A DNA stretch of 64,000 nt from Siphonodentalium dalli (taxonomy: Eukaryota > Mollusca > Scaphopoda > Gadilida > Siphonodentaliidae): the NCBI GenBank assembly GCA_032622095.1, contig CP136065.1:248369474-248433473 (forward strand), written 5' to 3'. The notes under the pieces were generated by a model that had not been told where the DNA came from, did not search any database, and worked only from the letters and a program-made list of their open reading frames with translations. Shown one piece after another: positions 50,074-60,340 of this stretch. The position numbers and the translations under genes were made by a program. Numbering within the stretch: the stretch's first letter is position 1; each line of letters opens with the position of its first letter.

Positions 50074-51268
50074 GTTTGTATGGACGTGGTGATGCGAGAG
50101 AATTAATTAAAAATGACCGAGCGCTCTTTATGCGTGTTGACTTATGTATGACGAGACGCGACACGAAGTGCGGTGTTTTAGTTTGTGAAACTAAGAAAGT
50201 GTGAGTGCATTTGTAATTTTGGGGACATCGAGATTGAAAAAAAAGAGGATATGAAGCAATAATATTGTACTTTGTACCAAGATATACGTATTGCTATTAG
50301 GAAATGATGAAGGGAGGAATTTTGTATGTGATTATGCCGTTATTGTCGCCGTTACGAATATGCTACGATAATTATAGGAAAGTGGAAAGGACACGATTGA
50401 GGTTGACAATGATAATGTAGCAGAAACCACGGGATGTAAACTTTATGATTGTGTGGTATTATATACGTGGAGGAATTTGTTCGTTGATAACGGTTCCAAT
50501 GTGCGTTAATAGATACCGATGCCCCGTTGAATATGGAAATTCTGAAGAAGGAACATTATAGCGCGGAAATCATGAAATGTACGCGATACCACAACGGTAT
50601 TTATTTAGACATAGAACACTCTAGCACTCAATATGTTTCTACTATAGACCCCGTATATGTTAGCCTAAATTACTACGACCAAAAAAATCATGAACCCATT
50701 GTATAAGCAATTACTGTCATGTCCAATTAACTTAGCTAATTACATGCACCAAGCTGCAACTGGTAGTTGATAGGAAACCAATTTTATTTCACGTTTCTAG
50801 GGAGTAGGTGTCAAAAATGTTCGGGAAAATGTTGCTAAAACGGAAATAACATAGGGTCGAGGGGTGGGTGGTTCCAAGAAATGGTCAAAGGAAAAGAGTA
50901 TCATACGTGTCTGTTTTCCGACACACCTGAGTCAGTAGCAGCTTACTATTTTACTTGTATGACCTAGAATCTTAATAGGATGGATGAAAGCATGTTTCAT
51001 AGAAATTGGCCTGTGGTCGAAATAATCTTGTAAATTGCATGTCTATATTGACCGAGCCACACAGAGGTATGAATGTGGTGAAAGTTATCCTACGACGTTG
51101 TTATGGTGAAATTTGTCAAGGAGCGGCGTCAAGCTCGAGTTATAATGTGAAGCATAAAAACGAGTGCGATAAAGTTAACACCCTTCACACGCCGATGCTT
51201 TTTGGTGTTTATGCCACACCAACAGTCAAATATTGTGTAATAAAACATTTGTAGTACTGACAGCTGAA
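50074..51268. other. Non-coding, no recognised feature
   Basis: An 82-codon plus-strand frame (51,006-51,254) shows no motif. This stretch lies downstream of the minus-strand glycosyltransferase gene and probably contains its 3' UTR near 51,250. Confidence 0.4.
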
Positions 51269-52716
51269 CTAGTTATATATCACCATCAATCTGTCATATA
51301 TTCTATAAAAGAACATTCTGAAAAAAGACATGACCCCGTTAGCACATAGTGGGGGGTCTTTTAATGTCCGCCATATCCCATGCGACAGTTCGTCAAAAAT
51401 CTGTTGTCCGTACATTTTGAGGTTCCGCGAAAAATCACACTGATCCGGTGGTTCCCTTTGATCATACAAGTTATCAGCGATTGGTTCCCTTTCATCCGGT
51501 GGTTCCCTTTGATCATACAAGTTATCAGCGATTGGTTCCCTTTGATCCGGTGGTTCCCTTTGATCATACAAGTTATCAGCGATTGGTTCCCTATGATCCG
51601 GTGGTTCCCTTTGATCATACAAGTTATCAGCGATCCGGTGGTTCCATTTGATCATACAAGTTATCAGCGATGATCCGGTGGTTCCCTTTGAGCATACAAG
51701 TTATCAGCGATGATCCGGTGGTTCCCTTTGAGCATACAAGTTATCAGCGATGATCCTGTGGTTCCCTTTGATCATACAAGTTATCAGCGATGATCCGGTG
51801 GTCCCCTTTGATCATACAAGTTATCAGCGATTGACTTGTGACTCACATTCAACATTTCTGCTAGAATCCCAGTTATGTATGCGTCTTCCATACCCATATA
51901 CGGCACATATTCCGATAGGAACATAATGGATTTCGCAAGACCAGCAGGCATAACATAGAGGTTTCCAGAACAGTAGGGCGGATAACGATACATAGGATAA
52001 ACATTGTGATCAACCGTGAACTTCCCACTACGTGCTACAACACTGTGTGTTTGAACAGATCCGAAAATACTTTTGGTAATATCTGTTGTCCTCATGAAAT
52101 GCAAAAGCATTGGGACATTGATGAAAGTGTCCTCGTCAATGTTTATCACATATTGAGCGAGATGACAGTCACGTGACATCCATCTGAATCCTGTTAACAC
52201 TTTTATTGTTAAATTCCAATATGAATCTGTATAGTCAACTTTTAGTATATCTCCTTTTTCTATGGATTCTTGTTCCAGAGCTCGTTGTACTTTTGTGTCG
52301 TTGATTCTACCGAACAAAAATACTATTTCTAATTTCCCCCAGAATTTCTCCCTACTTGTCGGCCATTGTCCTGTATTTACAACACTTCCCCATATGTTTC
52401 TTGTAACGTCCCGGAAGCGTCTGTTGCCCGGAAGTGATGCAACTAAAATTAACAAATATGGAGCGTGTCGTCCTTGGCAGACCCTGTGTGGGTGAATCAT
52501 TGTATCGTAGTCGAGGGAGTATTGCTTTGTTTCCCTTGGCAATACTGGGAACGTAGATCTATTGCTTCTTATTTCAAAGTAAAGCACGGAGGAATGTATT
52601 GTTTTGTGGTCATTTACCGATACCGATGTTTGATTGTTGACGTGAAGGACTATCACAATGAAATACAGTGCGATGAACAGTCCTAACCGTGTCTTGATCT
52701 GTTTGAGGTTGGTCAT
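51269..52716 (-). CDS. GT31 beta-1,3-galactosyltransferase-like protein, C-terminus disrupted by a minisatellite
   Basis: Glycosyltransferase family 31 enzymes are Golgi type II membrane proteins that transfer galactose or GlcNAc in beta-1,3 linkage. ATG at 52,714-52,716. Residues 11-26 form the signal anchor (LGLFIALYFIVIVLHV), followed by a stem with N-glycosylation sites, then family motifs in order: RFRDVTRNIWG (100-110), FLFG (133-136), DYTDSYWNLTIK (161-172), the metal-binding DED (194-196, in NIDEDTF), YPPYCSGNLYV (245-255) and EDAYITGI (277-284). After residue 295 the frame enters a minisatellite (51,441-51,830) and stops at 51,784 after PPDHR. The likely original C-terminus (DFSRNLKMYGQQIF ... 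to 51,269) lies beyond the repeats in another frame. Kinase-like or other folds are unlikely. Whether this allele still makes an active enzyme is open, since all visible catalytic motifs precede the break. Confidence 0.88.
51441..51830. repeat. Coding minisatellite, nine units of 51, 40 or 37 bp
   Basis: Reading plus strand: three 51-bp units (51,441-51,593), one 40-bp (51,594-51,633), one 37-bp (51,634-51,670) and four 40-bp units (51,671-51,830). The core is GATCCGGTGGTTCCCTTTGA then TCATACAAGTTATCAGCGA; the 51-bp type adds TTGGTTCCCTT. On the minus strand the 51-bp form encodes a 17-residue repeat, DNLYDQREPPDQREPIA. The 40- and 37-bp forms shift frame. Confidence 0.95.
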
Positions 52717-53763
52717 GCCTCATCTTTCCGTAAAATAACACAGCTGTGCGTAGGTGGGTGTTTCTCCAGTCATCTGGAAGTAAACCAAAAGTGCAATGTT
52801 TAGCGCATGCATGAAGAAACACAAATAATCATGACGCTTTTCGTGTAACGTATTTAAAACTATATGGCTAGGTTCAGATGTAGAATTCATCACTTACCCA
52901 TTGTGACTTGCACGGAAATATTACGGAAATTTATAACTTGTGCAGCGGAGATAGTATTGGCAATGACTATTATTATACATCTGTACTCTGTTGTTATATT
53001 TGTTCAACGAGAAGACATTTTATACCCTGGTCGTTATTAACAAGTTCTCCTAGCTTGATACAGTTTAAACATATTATGATAGCAAAATACGTTGTTGCGA
53101 TACGTATACATTCTGTGCTTTTATCAGAAATAAAACTGTACATCGGAATTGTCTATTATTGATTTTGGAGGGATGTTAAGGCGATAAAAGCAGACGACAG
53201 ATAAACAGAAGTGCAGAAGGGCTCTATTTATTGAGGGACATTTTTAGATTATGGGATAACAACTCATCAATGATGCGATAGTATAGAAAGTGTTAACCAA
53301 TTGATAGCCGAATACTTACTCAATACAATAGGTACATATAACTGAAAATATGGTTAGTGTAATTAATATTTTATTCTCAATAACTAGCACATATAAGACA
53401 TAATATAAAGGCATAAACAATTTATCATTAGAGCAAAGGATTTGGCACAAGCCAATGGCTTATACATGTAGGTGACAATTTCCTTGGTATATATATTGCA
53501 TCATGGTTTGATTGCATCACAATGATGATTTGCCCGTTCCCCAATCACTCGCACGCTATCCCGTGGCCAATTGATGCATGTCCCATGTCCGCCCCCACAA
53601 TCACATCTATGGCACGCACGAGTACAGGAGAGCACATGTATTTTATTTATGGTTCACGCCTTACAGTTCATAACCATATTATGTCAGTTAAACTTTTGTA
53701 CGGCGATGGATATGTCGGCATTTTTGATATATGATATATAGAAGATCTCCAACGAGTTTAGTT
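52717..53763. other. Upstream of the GT31 gene, no recognised feature
   Basis: The first 100 bp (minus sense) is the presumed 5' UTR of the glycosyltransferase. An 84-codon plus-strand frame (52,908-53,162) and a 70-codon frame (53,522-53,734) have no motif. Confidence 0.4.
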
Positions 53764-53869
53764 GGGATGTAAGATTTTATGAAACGAGCTGATAAATTTG
53801 ATTCACAATGAGTCGTATGCGAGTTGTGAATCAAATTTATCAAACGAGTTTCATAAAATCTGATATCCC
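53764..53869. repeat. Long imperfect hairpin, same outer sequence as at 1.44 kb
   Basis: Arms of about 46 bp from GGGATGTAAGATTTTATGAA to TTCATAAAATCTGATATCCC, with an inner stem TTTGATTCACAA/TTGTGAATCAAA. ACGAG is again a direct rather than inverted repeat between outer and inner stems. Confidence 0.8.
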
Positions 53870-54003
53870 AATATTTGAGTTGAAAATCTTGTATTTTACA
53901 TGAAAAAGTAGAGCTTTATGCCATTTTTAACAAATAAAACTCTGTTGAAAACTGACAAATACATCCAGGGCGTTGACTGATAAGCTCACAACCGTATACG
54001 ACA

Positions 54004-54545
54004 TTATGGCGCGCTCTTGCTGGCGATGACAAATATAGTCGCCCAATTTGCCTTTGGTATTGTGATTGTCGTTAGTGCAAAGAAGGTGGACAATAATTTA
54101 ACTTTAATGGACAAAGCAATCATTTTGAAATGTCTGATGTTGGTGTTAAGCGCGGCTTTTTGAAATAGTATTATTCCGCGCTGTAATTTTGTTGGCGCGA
54201 TGTTATGTATCCCGGGAATCGCGCGCATATTCGTCACTAGTGAGATATAAGGAAATATGTAATGGCCTTTTAAAATCATATGATAGAGGTTTCGTGTGAT
54301 ATATCTATAACTCCATACACAAATAGTTTGACATCGAAGTTCAAATTTAGAGTAGCAAAACAATGGACTCTTTCAAGCTCGAATATTGGACAATTATGGA
54401 GAAAGAAGTGCTCGACAGTTTCTAATTCTTCGCAGTCGCAAAATGGACTATTATTCAAATGATTGCAAAGCAGGTCATAGTTCAGGTTACTGCAGTTCGT
54501 TCGCAGGCGACACTTGTAGATTTGACTTGGTCTTCGGTACGCTGT
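54004..54545 (-). pseudogene. LINE ORF2 C-terminal fragment
   Basis: On the minus strand from about 54,545 the frame reads YRRPSQIYKCRLRTNCSNLN, then NNSPFCDCEELETVEHFFLH and CPIFELER. This is the pattern (L-R-x-N/G-C-S-x-L-N ... S-P-x-C-x-C ... E-T-x-E-H-F-x-L-x-C-P) found at the C-terminal end of CR1/L2-like reverse transcriptases. The frame stops at 54,276, and a shifted continuation to about 54,004 shows no further conserved motif. No endonuclease or polymerase domain is nearby, so this is a short 3' remnant, as expected from 5'-truncated insertion. It belongs to a different subfamily from the 14-17 kb copy, whose C-terminus lacks this motif. Confidence 0.8.
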
Positions 54546-54891
54546 AAAATAATATAACGGTATGATAATGCGATCGGTTAAAAGAAACTTCTTAAAGTCT
54601 GAGACTAATTCACTGACAATCTGCTTGAATTAAAACTGAACAATTACTAAACGCCAGTGTAATTATAGCTCAAAGCTAATTCGACTAAATTGTTGAGTAA
54701 ACTATAGTTCTACTTGACGAGTTGAGTAAACTTTCTACTCAACTTTGAAAGTGAAATCGATCAACGATCGAGTGAAAACACAACAGTAAACAACAGTACG
54801 CAATGCATCGTGTTTCTGAAAAGACTTAGCAAAGTCTGGTACATTAAATAAGCTGTTTCAGAATTTCGAACAAAGGCGATTACGTGGTACA

Positions 54892-55183
54892 GCGGGCTAG
54901 CATCACTAAATTCACCCTCTGCATGGCCTCGTCTGCTATGGGAGACATAGACTCAGATTGAAGTTCCAAAAATGGTGAATATTGTGATGTACACCCAATG
55001 GGAACCTCGATTATGCAATGTGTCGTCTGCCAATTTGGGGATATAGAGAAACTAAACTAAAAAAGAAATAGAATCTATGTGAAGAAGTTTTATAGAAATT
55101 TGACAATAAGGAAACTTTCCAGAGAAGATGAGGCCTAAGCAGAATGAGGTCCGCAGAGGGTGAATTTAGTAATGCTAGCCCGC
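54892..55183. mobile_element. Foldback element, 31-bp inverted ends
   Basis: GCGGGCTAGCATCACTAAAT (54,892) and ATTTAGTAATGCTAGCCCGC (ending 55,183) are inverted over 31 bp with one mismatch. GGTGAATTTAGT and CCTCATTCTGC motifs recur just outside (to about 55,217). No clear target duplication. Confidence 0.7.
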
Positions 55184-55477
55184 GACCTCATTCTGCAAAT
55201 GACAGGCACACTAAATTCAGGCTTGCTCCCCTTACGATTTGAAATTATTCTGTGACATAACCTGATTTATTTGGTTCATCTCTGGATTGTCTATGGCCAG
55301 TGTTCGCGCTGTCGGTGGCAATTATTTATTTTCGAAATTGGCCAATAAAAATTTCATTTGGCCATAATTTTGGCCAAACTTTAGTTTACCCCAAATTGGG
55401 ACTGAAAGCTAATTCAAAAGTACTGAATAGATCGACGAAGTTAGGCGACGAAAGTATTTCCGTTTCGTAGTTCGGAA

Positions 55478-55953
55478 ATATGTGACCCGCCATATCAAAT
55501 CCAGTCGGAAGTCGGGATTTTTTTACCCTGTGCCAATGCATTCTCTTATATATGCGAGTCGACCATAGGTCTCCTCGCATATATAAGAGAATGCATTGGC
55601 CTAACAATTTTTTATCATTTGTTTTAAATAAATGTTTCTGACAATTTTTAGGACATAAAATAAAAAACATCCATTACCCTGCAGGGAGCTCCACACATAT
55701 AATGTATATATATAGAAGCATATAGAAGAGTGTCGTCTGCTCATGTTTGTCTGGGGCTCTGTATGGGTGAAATTATAAAATTGTTAAAGAATACAAGAAA
55801 AAAATATTAAAATTGTAAAAAATTGTTAGGCCAATGCATTCTCTTATATATGCGAGGCGACCTATGGTCGACTCGCATATATAAGAGAATACATTGGCAC
55901 AGGGTAAAAAAAATCCCGACTTCCGACTGGATTTGATATGGCGGGTCACATAT
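55478..55953. mobile_element. Foldback element with two 138-bp arms, each arm itself a hairpin
   Basis: Left arm 55,478-55,615 starts ATATGTGACCCGCCATATCA; right arm 55,816-55,953 ends TGATATGGCGGGTCACATAT. The arms differ at only a few positions. Each contains its own near-perfect hairpin of ATGCATTCTCTTATATATGC and its inverse around GACC(A/T)TAGGTC. The 200-bp centre is AT-rich and non-coding; the flanking frames are shadows of the inverted arms. Confidence 0.9.
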
Positions 55954-56285
55954 CGTACCATGAAAACCCAAATTTAACCAGCCATTTCAAATCATATTGA
56001 ATTAAAAAAAAATCGTCAAAACGCTTAGCTTGATGTACAAGCAATCAGTATTTAACTCAATGGCATGTCAGTTACGTAATGCCATTCATTCATTCCCCAG
56101 TTAATTGTTGAGCGGGCAAGACGTGTTAGCAATAGCGCGTCTTGTCGCTGTTCCAATTGACTGGTCTGTCGCTTGTGAGTCATGTGGTCTTCTCTTCGGG
56201 GACAACCGCCCGAGCGACATGTGTGCTGTGAGTTGTTTACTGACTTGGCAGGGGATTATGGAATTAATCCCCTCGTCTTCGTTAG

Positions 56286-56906
56286 CGGCCTTGTAGACTA
56301 TGCGTTGTGGACACCCTTAGCTGGAATCTTCACCAGGCTAAGGGGGGCTTCGTAACTCTATCCGTGGAGTACAGGACTTCAGCAGCTGGACACCACCAGG
56401 GGCTCAAGACCGTCGGCAGGAATGTTAATACCGGAGCAGGGACGAGGAGGAAGAAGACCCATTCGCGTCGACGCAGGGACGCAGCTCGGAGGGCTGAATG
56501 GAGTAAGAAAAGGGCAACCGTGGATCGGCCGGCTGCCTCCTCCCACTCGGCAGCGAAGACTGATGGTCGCCTGCGCACCACCTTAGATGCCACCGGTAGT
56601 CCAGCTCGGGAGAGGTCTGAGAGACGCACATACCACCCCTCCCCCGCTGGATTGCAGAATGTTGAGATCCAGCCAGCTGCTGCTGATGCCGGGATGGATA
56701 CTGAATCGTCATTCAACCTGATGACTCCGGAATACACCTGCCCGGAGTCATCTACTTCCACCGAGACCCGCAGCACCACCAACAACAACAACAGCTCTAA
56801 CAGCGACCGCCTCTCGGAGGTCGTTCGGTCCGCGTTGGAGACGATGGCATCAGCAAGAAAATACTTGGCAGAACAGGCAGAAAAACGAGAAAGAGAATCA
56901 GCATAA
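56286..56906 (+). pseudogene. GC-rich basic ORF, probably retroelement-derived
   Basis: About 200 codons with a base composition unlike the AT-rich surroundings. The stop upstream is at 56,283 and no ATG opens the frame (first residues RPCRLCVVDTLSW), so the start is missing or spliced. An N-terminal GGFVTLSVEYRT segment, a strongly basic KKTHSRRRRDAARRAEWSKK region (about residues 45-70), a Ser/Thr/Asn-rich middle and a C-terminal helix (MASARKYLAEQAEKRERES) are visible. The basic motif resembles the K-S-P-S-x-x-R-R-D-x-x-R segment in gag/ORF1-like proteins of invertebrate retroelements; that is from memory and unproven. Upstream at 56,105-56,296 another frame has four cysteines and could be its frameshifted start. 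A (CAA)n run and AATAAA-containing DNA follow. Confidence 0.4.
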
Positions 56907-56940
56907 AGTCTCAAAGCCAAGGCCATCTCCTCTGAACCAG

Positions 56941-56970
<30 letters not shown>
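56941..56970. repeat. (CAA)10 microsatellite
   Basis: Ten uninterrupted CAA triplets directly downstream of the basic ORF. On the minus strand this gives a valine run in a spurious long frame. Confidence 0.95.
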
Positions 56971-56971
<1 letters not shown>

Positions 56972-57247
56972 AGCGACTATATCAGAAAACAGGAAAAAAA
57001 AGAAACCAAAGAAAAAAAATAACATCATTCTCATCCATTGCTCCATCATTTCATGATTATGTTGTACCATGTCATGTACTTTAAATAAATTCAAAAGTGG
57101 GTTGTAGGGAATGGGTTCCGCCCCTTCCAAATCTTCCGTAGGCAGTTACGTAATGCATCATAAACTGCCTACCGTCCACTAACAACATCATGGCTTCACA
57201 TCATAAAAGGTTTGAATACATGTGGCATTCAACAGTTAATCCCATAT

Positions 57248-57592
57248 AAAAATGTACCTGGGTAAATCTTGGTGTTTACCTAGGTATACCCCTGATGAAC
57301 CCCGGTACATGTAGGTTTTACCCTGGTTCCACCCAGGTCACACCCAGGTTACACCCAGGTAAATCAGGGCTTTATAAAGATTTACCCTGGTGTTTTCTAT
57401 ATATGTTAGGTTAAACCCCAGTTTACCCGGGTTTTTACGGATATAATTTAGAAAAACGCTGTCACACCCGGGTGGTATTTAGACCCAGGTTATCCGGAGT
57501 ATTTACACCCAGGTATTTACACCAGGTTTTCGCCCAGGTATTTACTACAGTGTTCACCCGGATATATACACCTGTGGTATTTTGTTAAACTG
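57248..57592. repeat. Degenerate ACCCAGGT/ACCTGGGT repeat region
   Basis: About fifteen variants of TTACCCAGGTA or its inverse at 10-25-bp spacing (for example CACACCCAGGTTACACCCAG). It adjoins the large 45-bp minisatellite and may be an older, decayed array or part of a promoter-like repeat. Confidence 0.6.
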
Positions 57593-57604
57593 TATAATCT
57601 GCAC

Positions 57605-60340
57605 TTGAAGTTACCGTATTAATCCGTTCTATATTACAGCAACATTGGCGTGTAGTTAACCATTATTAACCATTCTATATTAAAGCATTAATTGACAGGT
57701 AGTTACCTTATTAACCCTTTCTATAGTAAGTAACATTGGTGAGTAGTTACAGTATTAACCATTCTATATTAAAGCATCATTGACGTGAAGTTACCTTATT
57801 AACCCTTTCTGTATTAAAGCATCATTGACGTGTAGTTACCTTATTAACCCTTTCTATATTAAAACATAATTGATGTGTAGTTACCATGTTAACCCTTTCT
57901 ATATTATAGCATCATTGACGGGTAGTTGCCTTATTAACTCTGTATATACCAAATTATCATTGTCGTGTATAATTACCTTATCCATTTCTATACTAAGTAC
58001 CATTGGCGTGTAGTTACCTTATTAACCCTTTCTATATTAAAGCATGAATTGACAGGTAGTTACCTTATTAACCCTTTCTATACTTAATATTATTGGTGAG
58101 TAGTTGCATTATTAACCCTTTCTATATTAAATCGCCATTGACGGGTAGTTACCTTATTAACAATTTTTGTATTAAAGCATCATTGACGTGTAGTTACCTT
58201 ATTATAACCCTTTCTATATTAAAGCATCATTGACGTGTAATTACCATATTAACCATTTCTATATTAAAGAATTATTGCCGGGTAGTTACATTATTAACCC
58301 GTTCTTTAAAAGTATCATTGGTGAGTAGTTACCATATTAACCCTTTCTATATTAAAGCATCATTGACGTGAAGTTACCTTATTAACCCTTTCTATATTAA
58401 AGCACCATTGATGTGTAGTTACCTTATTAATCCTTTCTATTTTAAAACATCATTGACGTGTGGTTACCATGTTAACCCTTTCAATATTAAAGCACCATTG
58501 ACGGATAGTTGCCTTATTAACCCTGTATATACTAAAGTACCATTGTCGTGTAGTTACCTTATTAACCCTTCATATACATTGACGTGTAGTTACCTTATTA
58601 ACCCTTTCTATATTAAAGCATTAATTGACAGGCAGTTACCTTATTAACCCTTTCTATACTAAGTATCATTGGCATGTAGTTACCTTATTAACCCTTTCTA
58701 TATTAAAGCATTAATTGACAGGTAGTTACCTTAAACAACCCGTTCTATACTAAGTATCATAGGTGAGTAGTTACATTATTAACCATTTCTATACTAAAGC
58801 GCCATTGACGGGTAATTACCTTATTAACCATTTTTGTATCAAAGCATCGTTGACGTGCAGTACCATATTATAACCCTTTCTATATTAAAGCATCATTGAC
58901 GGATAGTTACCATATTAACCCTTTCTATATTAAAGTACCATTGTCGTGTAATTACCTTATTAACCCTTTCTATATTGAAGCAATAATTGACAGGTAGGCA
59001 CTAGTTACCTTATTAACCCTTTCTATAATAAGTGTCATTGGTGATTAGTTACATTATTAACCCTTTCTACAATAAAGCATCATTGACATGAAGTTACCTT
59101 ATTAACCATTTCTGTATTAAAGAATTATTGACGTGTAGTTACCTTATTGACCCTTTCTATATTAAAGTATCATTGACGGGTAGTTGCCTTATTAACCATG
59201 TATATACCTAAGTACCAGTGTCGTGTAGTTACCTTATTAACCCTTTCTATACTAAGTATCATTGACGTGTAGTTACCTTATTAACCCTTTCTATATAAAA
59301 GCACCATTGATGGGTAGTTACCTTATTAACCATTTTTGTATTGAAGCATCATTGGCGTGTAATTACCTTATTAACCCTTTCTATATTGAAGCAATAATTC
59401 ACAGGTAGGCCCTAGTTACCTTATTAACCCTTTCTATAATAAGTGTCATTGGAGATTAGTTACATTATTAACCCTTTCTACAATAAAGCATCATTGACAT
59501 GAAGTTACCCTTAACCATTTCTGTATTAAAAAATTATTGACGTGTAGTTACCTTATTAACCCTTTCTATATTGAGACATCATTTACGTGTAGTTACCATG
59601 TTAACCCTTTCTATATTAAAGTATCATTGACGGGTAGTTGCCTTGTTAACCTTGTATATACCTACTAGTAAGTATCAGTGTCGTGTAGTTACCTTATTAA
59701 CCCTTTCTATACTAAGTATCATTGGCGTTTAGTTACCTTATTAACCCGTTATATACTAAGTATCATTGACGTGTAGTTACCTTATTAACCCTTTCTATAT
59801 AAATGCACCATTGATGGGTAGTTACATTATTAACCATTTTTGTATTGAAGCATCATTGGCGTGTAGTTACCTTATTAACCCTTTCTATATTAAAGCATCA
59901 TTGACATGTAGTTATCATATTAGCCAGTTCTATATTAAAGCATCATTGGCGGTAGTTACCATAGTAACCCTTTCTATATTAAAGCACCGTTGGCGTGTAA
60001 TTACCATATTAACCCTTTCTATATTAAAACATCATTGTCGTGTAGTTACCCTATTAGCTCTTTCTATATTAAAGCATCATTGGCGTGTAGAACTTTATCT
60101 TATTAACCCTTTCTTTATTAAAGCATTATTGACATGTAGTTACCTTATTAACCCTTTCTATATTGAAGCATCATTGACAAGAAGTTAAATTATTAACCTT
60201 TCTATACAAAGTATCATTGCCGTGTAGTTAGTTACCTTATTAACCCTTTCTATATTAAGACGTCGGTCATTGACAGGTAGTTACCTTATTAACCATTTCT
60301 GTATTCAAGCATCATTGGCGAGTAGTTACCTTATTACTTG
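57605..60340. repeat. 45-bp minisatellite, about 60 copies, with higher-order repeats
   Basis: The consensus is TAGTTACCTTATTAACCCTT then TCTATATTAAAGCATCATTG then ACGTG. Copies diverge mainly in the 15 bp before the TAGTTACC block. Since 45 is divisible by 3, open frames with 15-residue repeats appear (58,408-58,647 and 59,766-60,188); these are not genes. Segments 58,975-59,385 and 59,385-59,795 share the same order of variant units, including the rare ATAATTGACAGGTAGGCAC and CTACAATAAAGC versions, so a multi-unit block of about 410 bp was itself duplicated. Confidence 0.93.

Noticed and set aside
48780-50204. Plus-strand frames of 61-117 codons across the 49-50 kb array
   Set aside because: They are antisense readings of the U2-like repeat units and are repeated only because the DNA is.
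51380-51673. Plus-strand proline/phenylalanine repeat frames in the GT31 region
   Set aside because: Antisense of the coding minisatellite; the minus-strand reading connects to conserved GT31 motifs, the plus-strand reading to nothing.
56330-57130. 266-codon minus-strand frame with a valine run
   Set aside because: Overlaps the GC-rich plus-strand ORF and translates a CAA microsatellite and A-rich DNA; composition artefact of the opposite strand.
57605-60340. Long open frames with 15-residue repeats (YLINPFYIKASLTCS type)
   Set aside because: They arise from a 45-bp minisatellite whose unit length is divisible by 3; no start context, no unique domain, and frame breaks where units vary.
57605-60340. 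Telomere-like TTAACCC repeats
   Set aside because: TTAACCC is just part of the 45-bp unit and does not occur as a simple heptamer or hexamer array.
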